The notes beneath the pieces were generated by a model that had not been told where the DNA came from, searched no databases, and worked only from the letters and a program-made list of their open reading frames with translations. A stretch of 49,549 bases of DNA, from assembly GCA_003136635.1 (NCBI GenBank), contig PLFD01000020.1:1-49549 (forward strand), read 5' to 3'. Positions 35,750 through 45,140 of the stretch are shown here, piece after piece. Each line of letters begins with the position of its first letter. Position 1 is the first letter of the stretch. Source of the DNA: a candidate division FCPU426 bacterium. GTDB lineage: Bacteria; Oederibacteriota; Muellerivitia; Muellerivitales; Muellerivitaceae. The position numbers were made by a program, and so were the translations under genes.

Positions 35750-36322
35750 TTAAAAGCTTAATTGCCCGCTCAAAACTAACCCATTGGAACAGGCGTAGAG
35801 TTTGGGGTTCAGTTCTATCGAGCCTTCCTCGGGCTGTTTCCGAATTAAATGGTTGTAATGTTGAACCGCGTTGTATTTACGGCCTTCCGCGATGTTGTGG
35901 ACGATAAAATAAATCCCTAAACCAATTTGTACTGTCACCAGCCCCGTTATGATACGGTCGGGCACGTTTGAGTTAAAAATCACTGCGGGTTTGTAAAAAA
36001 GAGCAATGTCCGTGGATAAAGCGACGCCTGTGGTAAGGATAAGCCAAGAAGCTAAGTCGGTCGATTCCGCGTCTCGAATCAATTGGGAGGTTTCGGGGTC
36101 ATGTAAGGGATAGATCAAATTTTTAAAATCTTTGTAGTGAACAATTTTTTGACCATTCAGGTGGTATTGCATATCGCCTCCTAGAATGTCTAAAAAGCCA
36201 AGGTCGGCTTGAGTTTCGATGGGTGTACTGCTGTCGTTCTGAATAGATTGGGCTGATAACTGAAGACATCCGATAAACGTGAATAAAATAAGAAATAAAA
36301 AAAATGATTTGGCGTTGAACAA
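35750..36322 (-). CDS. Hypothetical exported or lipoprotein with C-terminal helices
   Basis: The 190-residue protein has an N-terminal signal sequence (FFLFLILFTFIGCLQLSAQS). The cysteine in FIGC might be a weak lipobox, or cleavage may follow LSAQS. The mature part has MQYHLNGQKIVHYKDFKNLI, then two hydrophobic helices at about 90-112 and 122-145. No family was recognised. It is transcribed towards the 35220 gene and away from glyQ, sharing a 184-nt divergent region with glyQ. Confidence 0.68.
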   Translation of the reverse strand: MFNAKSFFLFLILFTFIGCLQLSAQSIQNDSSTPIETQADLGFLDILGGDMQYHLNGQKIVHYKDFKNLIYPLHDPETSQLIRDAESTDLASWLILTTGVALSTDIALFYKPAVIFNSNVPDRIITGLVTVQIGLGIYFIVHNIAEGRKYNAVQHYNHLIRKQPEEGSIELNPKLYACSNGLVLSGQLSF

Positions 36323-36419
36323 GCTAAGAATTCCTTTAAGTGATTGTGGGAATGAAGTTTACCTTTTGGTCACATACTTTCCTACTCTTCTTTCGATTTT
36401 TGAAGTACTAAACTCAGTT

Positions 36420-36471
36420 TTTAGCTTGCGAATTAATGCTAAATACCCTATTTTTTGATAAAGAGCTCTTT
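36420..36471 (+). promoter_or_regulatory. Palindromes upstream of glyQ
   Basis: Two symmetric sites occur in the divergent region: TTTAGC-N12-GCTAAA (36420-36425 and 36438-36443) and the perfect 12-mer AAAGAGCTCTTT (36460-36471). Both are placed where a regulator of glyQS or of the divergent gene could bind. A possible -35 TTGCGA lies inside the first, but no good -10 pairs with it. Confidence 0.35.
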
Positions 36472-36506
36472 TTTACGTCGCTCCACATTGTTAAGAGGGA
36501 TTTCGC

Positions 36507-37388
36507 ATGGCGCTTTCATTTCAAGAACTCATTATGACCCTCAACCAATACTGGAGCCGCCAGGGTTGTGTCATTCAACAGCCCTATGATTTGGAAAAGG
36601 GCGCTGGGACATTTAATCCAGCCACGTTTTTTAGAGTTTTGGGACCGGAACCTTACCACGTGGCTTACGTTGATCCCTGTCGCAGACCCAAAGATGGCCG
36701 TTACGGCGAAAACCCCAACCGCATGCAGCATTATTACCAGTATCAAATTATTCTTAAACCCTCTCCAGAAAACATGATAGAGCTTTATCTAGGGTGTCTT
36801 GAAGAGATTGGCATTCGCCAGGATGAGCATGATATCCGTTTTGTGGAAGATGACTGGGAATCACCGACTCTGGGAGCCTCTGGTTTGGGTTGGCAGGTTT
36901 GGATGGATGGAATCGAAATTACCCAGTTCACTTTTTTTCAAGTGACGGGTGGACTGGAATTAAAACCGGTCTCGGGTGAAATCACTTTCGGGCTTGAGCG
37001 GATAGCTACGGTCATTCAAGGTGTGGATAGTGTTTGGGATCTTCATTATGGCGGTAAAAATATTACTTACCGGGATATATTTCTCCAAAGCGAAAAGCAG
37101 TTTTCAGCCTTCAATTTTGAACAAGCCAATACCAAGATGCTTTTAAGACACTTTAAAGAATATGAAGGTGAGGCCAAACGACTTTTGGGTTTGGTTTTGG
37201 TGGCACCCTCCTACGATTATGTGATGAAAGCCTCGCATACTTTTAATTTATTGGATGCCCGGGGAGCCATTTCGGTTGCGGAACGAACCAATTACATCGC
37301 CCGGGTTCGGGCAATGGCCCGCGGTGTTGCCACGGCTTACGTGAAAGAAAGGGAAGAATTAGGATTCCCTTTAATGAAGAGGTCTTAG
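36507..37388 (+). CDS. glyQ: Glycyl-tRNA synthetase alpha subunit
   Basis: The 293-residue class II synthetase subunit belongs to the bacterial alpha2beta2 type. Blocks [53 protein letters not shown] and [20 protein letters not shown] are close to the family consensus. It binds glycine and ATP and charges tRNA-Gly together with GlyS. AGAGGGA precedes ATG 36507. Its stop is 1 nt from the glyS ATG. Confidence 0.98.
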   Translation: MALSFQELIMTLNQYWSRQGCVIQQPYDLEKGAGTFNPATFFRVLGPEPYHVAYVDPCRRPKDGRYGENPNRMQHYYQYQIILKPSPENMIELYLGCLEEIGIRQDEHDIRFVEDDWESPTLGASGLGWQVWMDGIEITQFTFFQVTGGLELKPVSGEITFGLERIATVIQGVDSVWDLHYGGKNITYRDIFLQSEKQFSAFNFEQANTKMLLRHFKEYEGEAKRLLGLVLVAPSYDYVMKASHTFNLLDARGAISVAERTNYIARVRAMARGVATAYVKEREELGFPLMKRS

Positions 37389-37389
37389 C

Positions 37390-39504
37390 ATGGAAAACTT
37401 GACCACTTTAAAAGATGCGGTTCTTGAAATTGGTTGTGAAGAATTGCCGGCTTCTTATATACGTCCCGCTATGGACCAAATGATCGCGGCGGCTGAAGTT
37501 TCTTTAAAAGAACATAAAATCACCTACCAGAAACTCTATACCTATTACACCCCCCGTCGTTTGACGCTCTTTTTTAAGGGCCTGCCTGAAATGCAGCAAG
37601 ACACTTCTAAAGAAGTGACTGGTCCTTTAGTCTCGATCGCTTTTGACGAACATGGGTTACCTACACGCGCAGGTGAGGGTTTTGCCAAGGCCCAGGGTGT
37701 TTCAGCGGCGGCTCTTCGTCGGATGCAAACCCCGAAAGGTGAGGTGGTGGTCGCCATTAAAAAAGGCGGGGGACGTTTAACATCGGAGATTATGGCGACA
37801 GTTTTTCCGGAGGTCATTAAGAAGATTCGTTTTCCCAAAGTGCAGCGGTGGGGTAACGGCGATTTCCTGTTTGCTAGGCCCATTCGCTGGGTTTGTTCGG
37901 TTTTTTCCCGTTCGGTCATTTCTTTTGAAATAGCGGGGTTGTATAGCAGCCGTGACACCTATGGTTTACGTTCTTTAAAACAAGGCGCTTTGGACGTGGT
38001 CGAAGCGGGAGACTACATTGAAGTGCTTAAAAACGCCGGTGTCATCGCCGACCCGGCGGAACGCCGCAGCCTCATTTGGAATAAGGTTCAACAAACTGCG
38101 GCTGATAAAGGCGCGGTGGTTCCTGCAGACCCTGAACTTTTAGATGACGTGAATAATTTGGTCGAATCGCCTGATGTCATTATGGGTTCTTTCGATCCCC
38201 AATATTTAGAACTGCCGGATCAAGTGATCGTGACTGCCATGAGAGAACACCAAAAATATTTTGCGGTGAGAGATCGACAAGGCACGCTTCTTCCTTACTT
38301 TGTCGGCGTTATCAATGGCACGCCCAAAGACAAGCAAGTGGTTATTCGTTCTAACGAAGCGGTATTAAAAGCTCGTTTGGAAGACGCCAAATTCTTTGTT
38401 CAAGAAGATTTAAAACTATCTTTAGAAGCCTGGGCTGAAAAACTTTCAGGAATTACTTGGCTCGAAGGTATGGGCACTATGGCTGATAAATCCGAACGCT
38501 TGTCCAAATTAGCTGGAAAAATAGCTGAAAACTTTAAAGTTTCTAAAGAAATAATTATGACAATTCAGACGGCGGCTCTTTTATGCAAGGCAGATTTGGC
38601 AACAAACATCATTCGTGAAAAAGAATTCAATAGTCTACAGGGTTATATGGGTGGTTTTTATGCTATTAAGCAGGATAAACAAGCTGTGGGCGAAGCTATT
38701 CAAAGACATTATTATCCCCGTTTTTCGGGTGACCAACTACCCGGCACCAAAGAATCCTCTATCTTGAGCTTGGCCGACAAGATGGACACCATTGTGGGGT
38801 GCTTTAAGGCGCGGATTATCCCGACCGGCTCTCAAGATCCCTTCGCGTTGAGAAGGCAAGCTTTGGGTGTTCTTCAAATCATTCTCGAAAATCGTTACCC
38901 CATCTCGTTAGAAGAATTAGTTCAATTAACCCAAAAAGCTTACGCGGGCAAAACCAAACCTAATGAAAGCAAAGAAATTGTCGAGTTTTTAAAAGGCCGG
39001 CTACAGACGGTTTTGGAAGCTCGAGGTTTATCTTACGATGTGATTAATGCGGCTGTTGCCACCGACGCCGCGACATTAGTCGAAATGGTAACCAAAGCTG
39101 AAACCGTTCAGAAAAATAAGACCGATCAAGATTTTCAAAAATTGGTCACGGCGGCTGGTCGTGTGCTTCGTATTTTGCCTGAAAAGAAAGTTTCGGATAA
39201 GGTTTCAAAACCACTGTTGAAAATGGTTGAAGAAAAAGAACTTTTCGAAAAGATTCAATTCGCCAAGAAACTCATTGATGACCAAGAAGTCGGAACCGCT
39301 GATTACTATCAAGATGTCATAGGCCATTTAGAAACCCTGGTTGAGCCGATACATGCTTTCTTTGAAAAGGTGATGGTGATGGACAAAAACGCCAAGATTC
39401 GCGCCAATCGTTTAGCTTTGCTTAAACAGGCGTGTGATCTTTTCTTGTTAGTGGGTGATTTGCGCAAGCTGGTCTATGGTTCCGAGGCTTCTTCTCAGGC
39501 TTAA
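37390..39504 (+). CDS. glyS: Glycyl-tRNA synthetase beta subunit
   Basis: The 704-residue protein is of typical length. The N-terminal LEIGCEELPASYIRPAMDQ is followed by TPRRLTLFFKGLPE, FPKVQRWGNGDFLFARPIRW, TAMREHQKYFAV and SLADKMDTIVGCFKARIIPTGSQDPFALRRQA, all conserved in GlyS. The C-terminal helical part binds tRNA. It recognises and positions tRNA-Gly for the alpha subunit. The glyQ-glyS pair is directly adjacent and certainly co-transcribed. Confidence 0.98.
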   Translation: MENLTTLKDAVLEIGCEELPASYIRPAMDQMIAAAEVSLKEHKITYQKLYTYYTPRRLTLFFKGLPEMQQDTSKEVTGPLVSIAFDEHGLPTRAGEGFAKAQGVSAAALRRMQTPKGEVVVAIKKGGGRLTSEIMATVFPEVIKKIRFPKVQRWGNGDFLFARPIRWVCSVFSRSVISFEIAGLYSSRDTYGLRSLKQGALDVVEAGDYIEVLKNAGVIADPAERRSLIWNKVQQTAADKGAVVPADPELLDDVNNLVESPDVIMGSFDPQYLELPDQVIVTAMREHQKYFAVRDRQGTLLPYFVGVINGTPKDKQVVIRSNEAVLKARLEDAKFFVQEDLKLSLEAWAEKLSGITWLEGMGTMADKSERLSKLAGKIAENFKVSKEIIMTIQTAALLCKADLATNIIREKEFNSLQGYMGGFYAIKQDKQAVGEAIQRHYYPRFSGDQLPGTKESSILSLADKMDTIVGCFKARIIPTGSQDPFALRRQALGVLQIILENRYPISLEELVQLTQKAYAGKTKPNESKEIVEFLKGRLQTVLEARGLSYDVINAAVATDAATLVEMVTKAETVQKNKTDQDFQKLVTAAGRVLRILPEKKVSDKVSKPLLKMVEEKELFEKIQFAKKLIDDQEVGTADYYQDVIGHLETLVEPIHAFFEKVMVMDKNAKIRANRLALLKQACDLFLLVGDLRKLVYGSEASSQA

Positions 39505-39568
39505 GATTCTTTCTTTAAATTCCCGCTAAAACACTATGTTTTTATGACCTGAAACATGCTGGCTTTCG

Positions 39569-39596
39569 TTGAAATCAAAACGATGTTTGTTACAAT
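39569..39596 (+). promoter_or_regulatory. Promoter of ppdK
   Basis: TTGAAA (39569-39574) and TACAAT (39591-39596) are separated by 16 nt, with an extended -10 TG at 39588-39589. Predicted start is near 39603, giving a leader of about 65 nt. Confidence 0.65.
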
Positions 39597-39667
39597 ATGC
39601 CCCTTTCCTAACCAGCCATATGCGTCAGTTTGAATTTCATGTTTTTTATTATCGAGGAGGATGAATC

Positions 39668-42433
39668 ATGCCGAAAACCACTAAGAAGTCTTCTGCCAAA
39701 AAAGCTACGAAGAAGTTTGTCTATTTCTTTGGAAATGGAAAGGCTGAAGGCCACGGGACAATGAAGGAAGTATTGGGTGGAAAGGGCGCCGGATTGGCTG
39801 AAATGACCAATTCGGGAGTGCCAGTGCCTCCGGGTTTTACCATCATCACCGAAGTCTGCCGTCTTTATTACGAGCACGGTAAAAAAACGCCTGAAGCGAT
39901 TGATAAAGAAATGCAGCAGCACTTGGCCAAACTGGAAAAGGCTTTGGGTAAGAAATTCGGAGACAGCCATAATCCGCTCTTGGTCTCGGTTCGCTCGGGC
40001 GCGAAGTTCTCCATGCCTGGCATGATGGATACTATCCTTAATTTGGGGTTGAACGACAAAACCGTAAAAGGTTTGATCGCTTCCACCAACAACGAACGTT
40101 TTGCTTATGACAGCTATCGTCGTTTCGTGCAAATGTACGGAAACGTGGTTATGGAAATGGGTAAAGAAGTGTTTGAGCGTGTATTGGATCATATGAAAGA
40201 AGAAAAGGGCGTAAAGCTGGATACTGATTTGTCCGCCAGCGATCTAAAAGAATTGGTCGAGAAGTTTAAGAAACTAATTAAAGACAAAACCGGCAAAGAA
40301 TTTCCTCAGGATGTTTTGGCTCAATTGCGCGGTTCGCGGGACGCGGTGTTTCGTTCATGGATGAACGACAGGGCCAATTTCTATCGCAAACAAAATGACA
40401 TTCCTCATAATATCGGGACAGCGGTTAACGTTCAGTCCATGGTATTTGGCAACATGGGTGAGGATTCTGGAACGGGTGTTGGCTTTACCCGGAACCCGGC
40501 TACCGGCGAAAAGAAATTTTACGGCGAGTATTTACTCAACGCTCAGGGTGAAGACGTTGTGGCAGGTATTCGTACGCCACAGCCGATTCTGCACCTCGAA
40601 AAAGATATGCCCAAGGTGTTTAAACAACTTTATGACACCACGAAAAAATTAGAAAAGCATTATCGGGATATTCAGGATTTTGAATTTACGATTGAGAAGG
40701 GGAAGTTGTTTATGCTCCAAACCCGTTCGGGAAAGCGCACGGCGGCGGCGGCGGTGAAGATCGCAGTGGACATGGTGGCTGAAAAGCTCATTACGAAACC
40801 TGAAGCGTTGGCCCGAGTGGAGCCGATCCAACTCGATCAGCTTTTGCACCCGGTCTTTGATCCCAAAGCCCCGAAAGACGTGATTACGAAGGGATTGCCG
40901 GCCTCTCCCGGCGCCGCTACCGGCCAAGCGGTTTTCACGGCGGAAGAAGCGGTTATCTGGAAAGCCGCTGGCAAAAAGGTCATTCTAGTTCGTTTGGAAA
41001 CCTCGCCGGATGACATTCACGGTATGGACGCGGCGGAAGGTATTTTGACCGCCCGCGGTGGCATGACTTCACACGCGGCGGTTGTTGCCCGCGGAATGGG
41101 TAAGACCTGCGTGGCAGGTTGCGAATCTATTAAGGTGAACGAACACGCCAAAAACTTCATGGTGGGAAGCGTCTCCATTAAAGAAGGGGATTGGATTTCT
41201 TTGAACGGTTCGACCGGGGAAGTGATTCACGGTAAAGTGCCGACTCAAGAAGCGGAGCTTTCCGGAGATTTCGCGACTTTGATGAGCTGGGCGGACGCGG
41301 TTCGTACTTTAAAAGTACGTGCCAACGCTGACGTTCCCCGCGACGCTAAAGTGGCCCGCGCTTTCGGCGCGGAAGGTATCGGTTTATGCCGTACCGAACA
41401 TATGTTCTTCGATGAGGATCGTTTACCTCACATGCAGGCGATGATTTTGGCGACTGACGAATCTTCCCGTCGGGAAGCTTTGAAGAAACTTTTACCGATG
41501 CAAAAGGCAGACTTCCTCGGTCTCTTTGAGGCGATGGCTGGTTACCCGGTGACGGTTCGTTTCTTAGATCCGCCTCTTCATGAATTCCTCCCAAAACGGG
41601 AAGAACTGATGGTTGAAGTGGCCCGTATGGAAGCGTCGGGAAAAACTACAACTTCGAATGAAACGATTAAGAAAGCTCTGCTTTTGGTCAAAGAAGAAGG
41701 TACGGATTTGCATAAGGCCAAAAAACTTTTGCATCGCGTTGAAGAACTGCACGAGTTTAATCCGATGCTGGGTCATCGCGGTTGCCGCTTGGGAATCACT
41801 TATCCTGAAATCACTGAAATGCAGACGGAAGCTGTCATCAGCGCCGCTTGCGAATTAGTGAAACAAGGAAAGAAAATTGTTCCCGAAATCATGATTCCTT
41901 TGGTGGGTGATGTGGCCGAGTTGAAAAATCAAAAGGCCATCGTGATTAAGAAGGCCGAAGAAACCATAAAAAAATACGGTGTGAAGCTGGTGTATACGAT
42001 CGGAACCATGATCGAATTGCCCCGCGCCGCCGTAACGGCCGATAAGATCGCCGAAGAAGCCGACTTCTTTAGCTTCGGTACTAACGACCTCACTCAGACT
42101 ACTTTTGGATTTTCACGCGACGATACAGCGAAGATTATCCGCTACTATCAGGACAACGGGATTTACGAGAAGGATCCGTTCCAAATTTTGGATCGCAACG
42201 GCGTGGGTCAATTGGTCCGTATGGGTGTGGAAAAGGGCCGTTCTGTTAAGCCGAAACTCAAGGTGGGTATCTGTGGAGAACACGGCGGTGACGCCAACTC
42301 CGTGGAATTCTGCCATTTAGTGGGTTTAAACTACGTTTCCTGCTCGCCTTACCGGGTGCCGATTGCCCGTTTGGCAGCGGCTCAAGCCGCTCTGAAGTAT
42401 TCAGGAAAAGGCAAAGAATATTCCTCAAAGTAA
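39668..42433 (+). CDS. ppdK: Pyruvate, phosphate dikinase
   Basis: The 921-residue protein interconverts pyruvate + ATP + Pi with PEP + AMP + PPi. In order it has a lysine-rich N-terminal tail (1-17), the ATP-grasp domain starting FGNGKAEG and GGKGAGLAEM, the phosphohistidine domain with H469 in GGMTSHAAVVARGMG, and the PEP-binding barrel with GEGIGLCRTEHMF-like and FFSFGTNDLTQTTFGFSRDD segments. It gives PEP for the PTS or, in reverse, pyrophosphate-linked ATP gain. GAGGAGG precedes ATG 39668. It has its own promoter and terminator. Confidence 0.97.
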   Translation: MPKTTKKSSAKKATKKFVYFFGNGKAEGHGTMKEVLGGKGAGLAEMTNSGVPVPPGFTIITEVCRLYYEHGKKTPEAIDKEMQQHLAKLEKALGKKFGDSHNPLLVSVRSGAKFSMPGMMDTILNLGLNDKTVKGLIASTNNERFAYDSYRRFVQMYGNVVMEMGKEVFERVLDHMKEEKGVKLDTDLSASDLKELVEKFKKLIKDKTGKEFPQDVLAQLRGSRDAVFRSWMNDRANFYRKQNDIPHNIGTAVNVQSMVFGNMGEDSGTGVGFTRNPATGEKKFYGEYLLNAQGEDVVAGIRTPQPILHLEKDMPKVFKQLYDTTKKLEKHYRDIQDFEFTIEKGKLFMLQTRSGKRTAAAAVKIAVDMVAEKLITKPEALARVEPIQLDQLLHPVFDPKAPKDVITKGLPASPGAATGQAVFTAEEAVIWKAAGKKVILVRLETSPDDIHGMDAAEGILTARGGMTSHAAVVARGMGKTCVAGCESIKVNEHAKNFMVGSVSIKEGDWISLNGSTGEVIHGKVPTQEAELSGDFATLMSWADAVRTLKVRANADVPRDAKVARAFGAEGIGLCRTEHMFFDEDRLPHMQAMILATDESSRREALKKLLPMQKADFLGLFEAMAGYPVTVRFLDPPLHEFLPKREELMVEVARMEASGKTTTSNETIKKALLLVKEEGTDLHKAKKLLHRVEELHEFNPMLGHRGCRLGITYPEITEMQTEAVISAACELVKQGKKIVPEIMIPLVGDVAELKNQKAIVIKKAEETIKKYGVKLVYTIGTMIELPRAAVTADKIAEEADFFSFGTNDLTQTTFGFSRDDTAKIIRYYQDNGIYEKDPFQILDRNGVGQLVRMGVEKGRSVKPKLKVGICGEHGGDANSVEFCHLVGLNYVSCSPYRVPIARLAAAQAALKYSGKGKEYSSK

Positions 42434-42442
42434 GATGGTTTA

Positions 42443-42475
42443 AAAGGGGCGGGTTACACCGCCCCTTTATTTTTG
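42443..42475 (+). terminator. Strong terminator after ppdK
   Basis: A perfect 10-bp stem (AAAGGGGCGG with CCGCCCCTTT, 42443-42452 and 42459-42468) with a 6-nt loop is followed by ATTTTTG. Confidence 0.9.
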
Positions 42476-42548
42476 TCAAATTTATAGGTTTTGAGAAGGC
42501 TTTATTTATCGTCGAATAGTCGTTTGTCATTTGAGTGATAACGTTTTA

Positions 42549-42557
42549 TGTTATAGT
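42549..42557 (+). promoter_or_regulatory. Extended -10 element before the beta-helix gene
   Basis: TG-T-TATAGT (TATAGT at 42552-42557) is an extended -10. TTGAGT about 15 nt further upstream is a possible but closely spaced -35. The leader would be about 80 nt. Confidence 0.45.
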
Positions 42558-42646
42558 AACCAAGCTTTTTTCATAGATTTTGTAGGTAAGCTGTTTGTTA
42601 AGCTTCATGAGATTCTAAATACCTTATTCGAGGCCACTAACCTTTT

Positions 42647-44515
42647 ATGAAGCGTATTTCATTCATTTTCCCTCTTTTCATTATACTTTTGATTCCTCCA
42701 CAGCTTTTTGCGTCTACCAACGTAGGCGCTTTATTGAGTGAGAATACTCAATGGGATCAAACCGGCAGCCCTTATATCGTTCAAAGCCGTGTTTTAGTGC
42801 GTCCCGGCGTTACACTCGAAATCGGCCCTGGGGTTCAGGTTATTTTTCAAGGTCCGGCGACCCTCCAAATCAGCGGTGAGTTAAAAGTCGAAGGTTCGGC
42901 GGCTGCTCCGGCGGTTTTTAATATGACCGACAGTGGATTACAGAGCGCTCTTTTTATTGATGGAGGCGATGCCGAGTTAAGCAACGCAAAAGTGTTGAGC
43001 GGTGTGTTTTTGGCCCAAGACGCAACCATCCACATGGACGGCTGCGAAGTTACGAAAGGGTCGGGGCTTTATTTAAAAGGGAATACGACCGCTCGTTTAA
43101 AAAACAATAAATTTTATGGCAACGCGACAGGTGTGGTTTTGGATGGACCGGTTGCGGTCGATATGCAATTTAACACCTTGGTTCAAAACACTTATGGTCT
43201 TTACTTGAAAAGTTTTTCCAAGCTTACCTTTTTAAATAACAGTGTTCATGATAATGATTCGGAAGTGGTAAATAACGGGTCAAAAGCGAAAATGGGCGGC
43301 AACTACTGGGGAACCATGAATCCCCAAACGGTTAACAATAAAATCAAAGGAACCGTTTCCCTCAGCCCCATGAGGGATATTAAAGATATCCTGCGTGCTT
43401 ATTTGCGCAGCGAATTACCTGTAATTACTAAAGCCATGTCCGATCAGGCGGAAAAAGAGGATGAACTCGAGGAAAATGCGGCGAAAGAAGCTCTAAAAGA
43501 ATACAGAAAAAAACAACACGAAACCGAAATCTCCACAATTGAAGCCAAAAATCAAATGATGACACCAGTGGTTGTGGCTACGCCGACAGACACATTCACC
43601 CCTGTTGTGGTGCCGGCTTTGGCGCCCGCATCTGATCTAGTGGTGCCGCCTGCTCCGTCAACCGAGTCTACGCTCCCAGTTCCGTCGAACAACGCGTCAA
43701 GTTCAGAACCACAGGATTTTGGCGCCAATATACCGATGCCGCCTTCTTCAGATTCAAGCGCTCCTGAACCGCCCGCTTTGGGTGATTTAGCGGCAAACGC
43801 GGCAACATCAGCACCGCCTCCTATGGTTAACACACCAACCACTGTACCCACCGATACTCCTGTTCCACAGGACACCGGCATGGAACTTCTTCCACCGCCT
43901 TCCGATTTAACCTCAAGCGTGCCGGAGTCTTCTTTACCAACCGCGGTTTCTCAAGAACCCGCTATGGATAATTTGTCCTCCTCTACGCAAGCCTCGCCGT
44001 CCCCAACGCCTCAAGGGACTTCAGATGATCTGGCTTCGATTGTGGCGACCGCACAGTCGGCTGTTACAAATTCTGAAAATTCAACTCCGACGCCAATTCC
44101 GACAGTGGAATTACCGGATTTAGGCAACGATTTGGATACTCCGCCGGTAAGTTCATCGTCCGTGGTAAGCGATACGCCAACTTTTACCAGTACACCGACA
44201 AGCACACCCTTTATTCCAACTTCAACTCCCACACCAGTGGTTTCGAATGCCGCGCCTGCTGTTTCGGCCGCGCCCGGTTCCTTAGTACCTATCGCGCCCA
44301 ACACGGCCGCGCCTCCGCCCGATTTTGGCGACAATTCAAATTCAACGGCTTCTCAACCGCCGATGCCAAACGCAAATACGTCGTCCTCACTACCTGCGCC
44401 TGCGGCGCCATCGAGCGATCAAAATCCTAAACCAGCTTCAACGCCTCAGGATGTGGATGGCATGCAGGCGCCTCCCATGGATTCAGGATTGGATTTTGCG
44501 GTCCCTAAAAATTAG
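42647..44515 (+). CDS. Exported right-handed beta-helix protein with long P/S/T-rich tail
   Basis: The 622-residue protein has a signal peptide (FPLFIILLIPPQLFAST). Residues about 25-250 form a parallel beta-helix of the NosD/DUF1565 type: PYIVQSRVLVRPGVTLEIGP, GTATLQISGEL-like rungs and repeated NNKFYGNATGVVL/NNSVHDNDSEVV units, ending GNYWGTMNP. A charged helical stretch at about 262-305 follows. The final 310 residues are low-complexity Pro/Ser/Thr/Ala with TPTFTSTPTSTP-like runs and loosely repeated DFG/PPP-S units. Such tails often act as extended, possibly glycosylated stalks. It probably sits at the cell surface; function is unknown. Confidence 0.82.
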   Translation: MKRISFIFPLFIILLIPPQLFASTNVGALLSENTQWDQTGSPYIVQSRVLVRPGVTLEIGPGVQVIFQGPATLQISGELKVEGSAAAPAVFNMTDSGLQSALFIDGGDAELSNAKVLSGVFLAQDATIHMDGCEVTKGSGLYLKGNTTARLKNNKFYGNATGVVLDGPVAVDMQFNTLVQNTYGLYLKSFSKLTFLNNSVHDNDSEVVNNGSKAKMGGNYWGTMNPQTVNNKIKGTVSLSPMRDIKDILRAYLRSELPVITKAMSDQAEKEDELEENAAKEALKEYRKKQHETEISTIEAKNQMMTPVVVATPTDTFTPVVVPALAPASDLVVPPAPSTESTLPVPSNNASSSEPQDFGANIPMPPSSDSSAPEPPALGDLAANAATSAPPPMVNTPTTVPTDTPVPQDTGMELLPPPSDLTSSVPESSLPTAVSQEPAMDNLSSSTQASPSPTPQGTSDDLASIVATAQSAVTNSENSTPTPIPTVELPDLGNDLDTPPVSSSSVVSDTPTFTSTPTSTPFIPTSTPTPVVSNAAPAVSAAPGSLVPIAPNTAAPPPDFGDNSNSTASQPPMPNANTSSSLPAPAAPSSDQNPKPASTPQDVDGMQAPPMDSGLDFAVPKN

Positions 44516-44549
44516 TTTTTCCACTTCCAGGATCACGGTTTTTTCTTAA

Positions 44550-45137
44550 ATGTTTCATAGCTCTCCGGATTATGTCGATCTCTCAGTTTTTTCCAAAGTC
44601 AAAATCGACCTTAAATACGCTTCTCTCGACAATTTTATGGGGGAGGATCTCTACGGCAATTTTAAAAAAGCATTTTTACACAAAGACGCGGCTGTAAAGT
44701 TTGAGCGGGCGATCGGCTTACTCCAGCAGGAAAAACCCGGATGGTCTTTTATTATTTTTGACGCTCTTCGCCCCCGATCAGTTCAATGGAGAATGTGGGC
44801 GAAGGTTAAAAATACGCCTCAAGAAAAATACATCGCCAACCCCGAGCAGGGATCACCGCATAATTTTGGAATGGCGCTTGATTTGAGTTTACTGGATGAA
44901 AATGGGAAAGCGGTCGACATGGGCGCGGGGTTCGACGAATTTAGTGAAGTTTCAGAACCGCGGTTTGAAGAACGATTTTTAAAAGAAGGAAAATTATCAG
45001 CTGGCAACCTTGAATCCCGTCTGGTTTTACGCCGGAGCATGACAAACGGAGGATTCTTGCAGCTACCCCATGAATGGTGGCATTACAACGCGCTCCCCGA
45101 AGAGGTTATCCGTAAAAACTATTCAGTTATTGAGTAG
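44550..45137 (+). CDS. VanX/DdpX-like D-alanyl-D-alanine dipeptidase (M15D)
   Basis: The 195-residue protein has the zinc ligands H104 and D111 in GSPHNFGMALDLSL and H178 with catalytic E175 in HEWWHYN, plus R74 in FDALRPRSVQW; this is the complete VanX active-site set. It hydrolyses D-Ala-D-Ala. No signal peptide is evident, so it is probably cytoplasmic and used in turnover of peptidoglycan dipeptide. No other glycopeptide-resistance gene is nearby, so a resistance role is not implied. It lies tail-to-tail with PBP1A, 3 nt apart. Confidence 0.93.
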   Translation: MFHSSPDYVDLSVFSKVKIDLKYASLDNFMGEDLYGNFKKAFLHKDAAVKFERAIGLLQQEKPGWSFIIFDALRPRSVQWRMWAKVKNTPQEKYIANPEQGSPHNFGMALDLSLLDENGKAVDMGAGFDEFSEVSEPRFEERFLKEGKLSAGNLESRLVLRRSMTNGGFLQLPHEWWHYNALPEEVIRKNYSVIE

Positions 45138-45140
45138 AAG

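Noticed and set aside
39608..40192. 194-codon minus-strand frame opposite the start of ppdK
   Set aside because: Composition is typical of an antisense shadow (His/Phe/Arg-rich) and the plus-strand gene is certain.
43552..44334. Gly/Val-rich minus-strand frames opposite the beta-helix tail
   Set aside because: They are the complement of the Pro/Thr/Ser-rich repeats and have no independent support.
44550..45137. VanX-like gene as part of a glycopeptide-resistance cassette
   Set aside because: No vanH, vanA-type ligase or VanRS genes are nearby; housekeeping DdpX-type dipeptidases have the same active site.
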